From Chitinophaga filiformis (GTDB taxonomy: Bacteria; Bacteroidota; Bacteroidia; Chitinophagales; Chitinophagaceae): a DNA stretch of 64,000 bases. Position 1 is the first letter of the stretch, and every line of letters starts with the position of its first letter. Under the pieces are notes generated by a model. The model searched no databases. It saw nothing but the letters and a program-made list of their open reading frames with translations, and was not told where the DNA came from. The stretch covers positions 1,566,221-1,630,220 of the forward strand of contig NZ_FNBN01000001.1 in assembly GCF_900102545.1 (NCBI RefSeq), in the 5' to 3' direction. This document shows, one piece after another, positions 63,283 through 64,000 of the stretch. The translations under genes and the position numbers were made by a program.

Positions 63283-64000
63283 CAGGAATCTGGGGTTTGA
63301 GCACCGGCGTGTTGCCGGGCAAAGCGCATAAACAACTGAGCCAGCTTATCCTGCTGTCCCTGTAAATAGATGAAGTGGAACTTCCTTACCAGTTTGAAGT
63401 TCTTAACGGGCAGGATCTTGAATTCGCCTGCTTCCAGTTCCCGCTTCACGGCATGCAGAGAAAGGAACGCTGCACAAGGTGCGTGGTGCAGATATGATTT
63501 TATGCTCTCGGTACTGCCCATGTACATGGCTATCTGCAGATCCGTGAGTTTCAGTTTAAGCCGCTTCAGTTCATCTGTGATCACTTCCAGTGTTCCGGAG
63601 CCTTGTTCACGCATCAGTAACGGAATGGACTTCAGTTCTGCAGCTGTCAGCGCGGCATCAGGATCGCCTTCACCGTAATTATATTTCACGTTCCCGATGA
63701 GGGCTATTTCGTCTTTCGCAAACTCCACATATTTCAGCACCGGATTTTTTGAACGGCCTTCTATCAATCCCAGTTGGATTGTTTTGTCGAAGAGCGCCTG
63801 TTCCACCTGTTCTGTATTGCCGGAAATGAGGGAGGCGGTTATCTCGGGATAACGCTGGTTGAACTGTGCCAGCAGGGGCGGAATGAAATACTGTGCAATG
63901 GTAGTGCTGGCGCCCAGAGAGAGCAGGCCGCCCTGTTCATGCTTTAGCTGATTGATCTCATACTCAAGATTGCGATAACTGGTAAAGATATCATCTGCAT
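63282..64000 (-). CDS. LysR-family transcriptional regulator, C-terminal part
   Basis: The reading frame is open to the window edge, so the N-terminal winged HTH lies outside. The visible part is the LysR effector-binding domain: GLLSLGASTTIAQYFIPPLL, followed by LAQFNQRYPEITASLISGNT, LGLIEGRSKNP and LLMREQGSGTLEVI. It would sense a small co-inducer and regulate neighbouring genes beyond the edge. A GTG inside the frame at 63806 is not the start. Confidence 0.9.
   Translation of the reverse strand, partial: ADDIFTSYRNLEYEINQLKHEQGGLLSLGASTTIAQYFIPPLLAQFNQRYPEITASLISGNTEQVEQALFDKTIQLGLIEGRSKNPVLKYVEFAKDEIALIGNVKYNYGEGDPDAALTAAELKSIPLLMREQGSGTLEVITDELKRLKLKLTDLQIAMYMGSTESIKSYLHHAPCAAFLSLHAVKRELEAGEFKILPVKNFKLVRKFHFIYLQGQQDKLAQLFMRFARQHAGAQTPDS

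Overview
The window is a stretch of bacterial chromosome that looks like Bacteroidota, most likely the Chitinophagaceae (Chitinophaga-like). The grounds are an S46 dipeptidyl peptidase, many lipoproteins with short Bacteroidota-style signal peptides, OmpW/PorT-like beta-barrels, a GH3-family protein, RicT, DUF4286, a split methionine synthase, ribosomal protein THX, few Shine-Dalgarno sequences, and promoters of the Bacteroidota form TTTG-N19-21-TAnnTTTG. Most of it is housekeeping DNA. I see no rRNA, tRNA, CRISPR array, transposase or prophage.

Layout. 1-5.9 kb: the end of a patatin-like hydrolase, typA, an AlkB-like dioxygenase followed closely by a SIR2-like protein, a META-domain protein and an IPT/TIG lipoprotein. 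6-15.5 kb: an S46 peptidase (DPP7-type pocket), rnhB, rpoN, a PAP2-like membrane protein, recA followed by degenerate repeats, an AlkA-type glycosylase and a glutaminyl-cyclase-like M28 enzyme. 15.5-21.5 kb (minus strand): cysS, a membrane-anchored endonuclease/phosphatase, an apparently inactive rhomboid next to an active one, and rlmD. 21.5-33.8 kb: a TlpA-like thioredoxin, three beta-barrel paralogues, metF, lptB, a GH3 protein, fabG, an SMP-30 protein, a large lipoprotein and an NdpA-like nucleoid protein. 34-39.5 kb (minus): ricT, holB, a glutathione peroxidase, comF and radA. 40-47.8 kb: a YugP-like protease, a 109-nt near-perfect palindrome, the rplM-rpsI-rpsB-tsf operon (S2 has a glycine-rich repeat tail), pyrH, pdxH, thx and an HU gene. 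48-53.2 kb (minus): DUF4286, xth, and a two-gene metH operon with a candidate SAM-II riboswitch in its leader. 53.4-54.95 kb: a small accessory interval. 55-64 kb: recR, an Ig-like lipoprotein, a UvrD helicase-nuclease, an SRPBCC protein, a sigma factor with two anti-sigma paralogues, a lipocalin-like lipoprotein and the end of a LysR regulator.

How parts connect. metF and split metH form the one-carbon/methionine branch, and the candidate riboswitch would let SAM repress metH. RecA, RadA, RecR, HolB, Xth, the AlkA/AlkB-type enzymes and the UvrD-nuclease give an unusually repair-rich window, but they are spread over several transcription units.

The least explained DNA is 53,441-54,946. It holds two tiny membrane-protein genes (the second frameshifted), a roughly 217-nt rod-like imperfect palindrome near 10-bp direct repeats, and a consensus promoter driving a 34-codon ORF that ends in three cysteine codons. 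A hairpin starts at that ORF's stop codon, and a 63-aa gene of unknown function follows. All functional statements are read from sequence motifs by eye; no database search was run.
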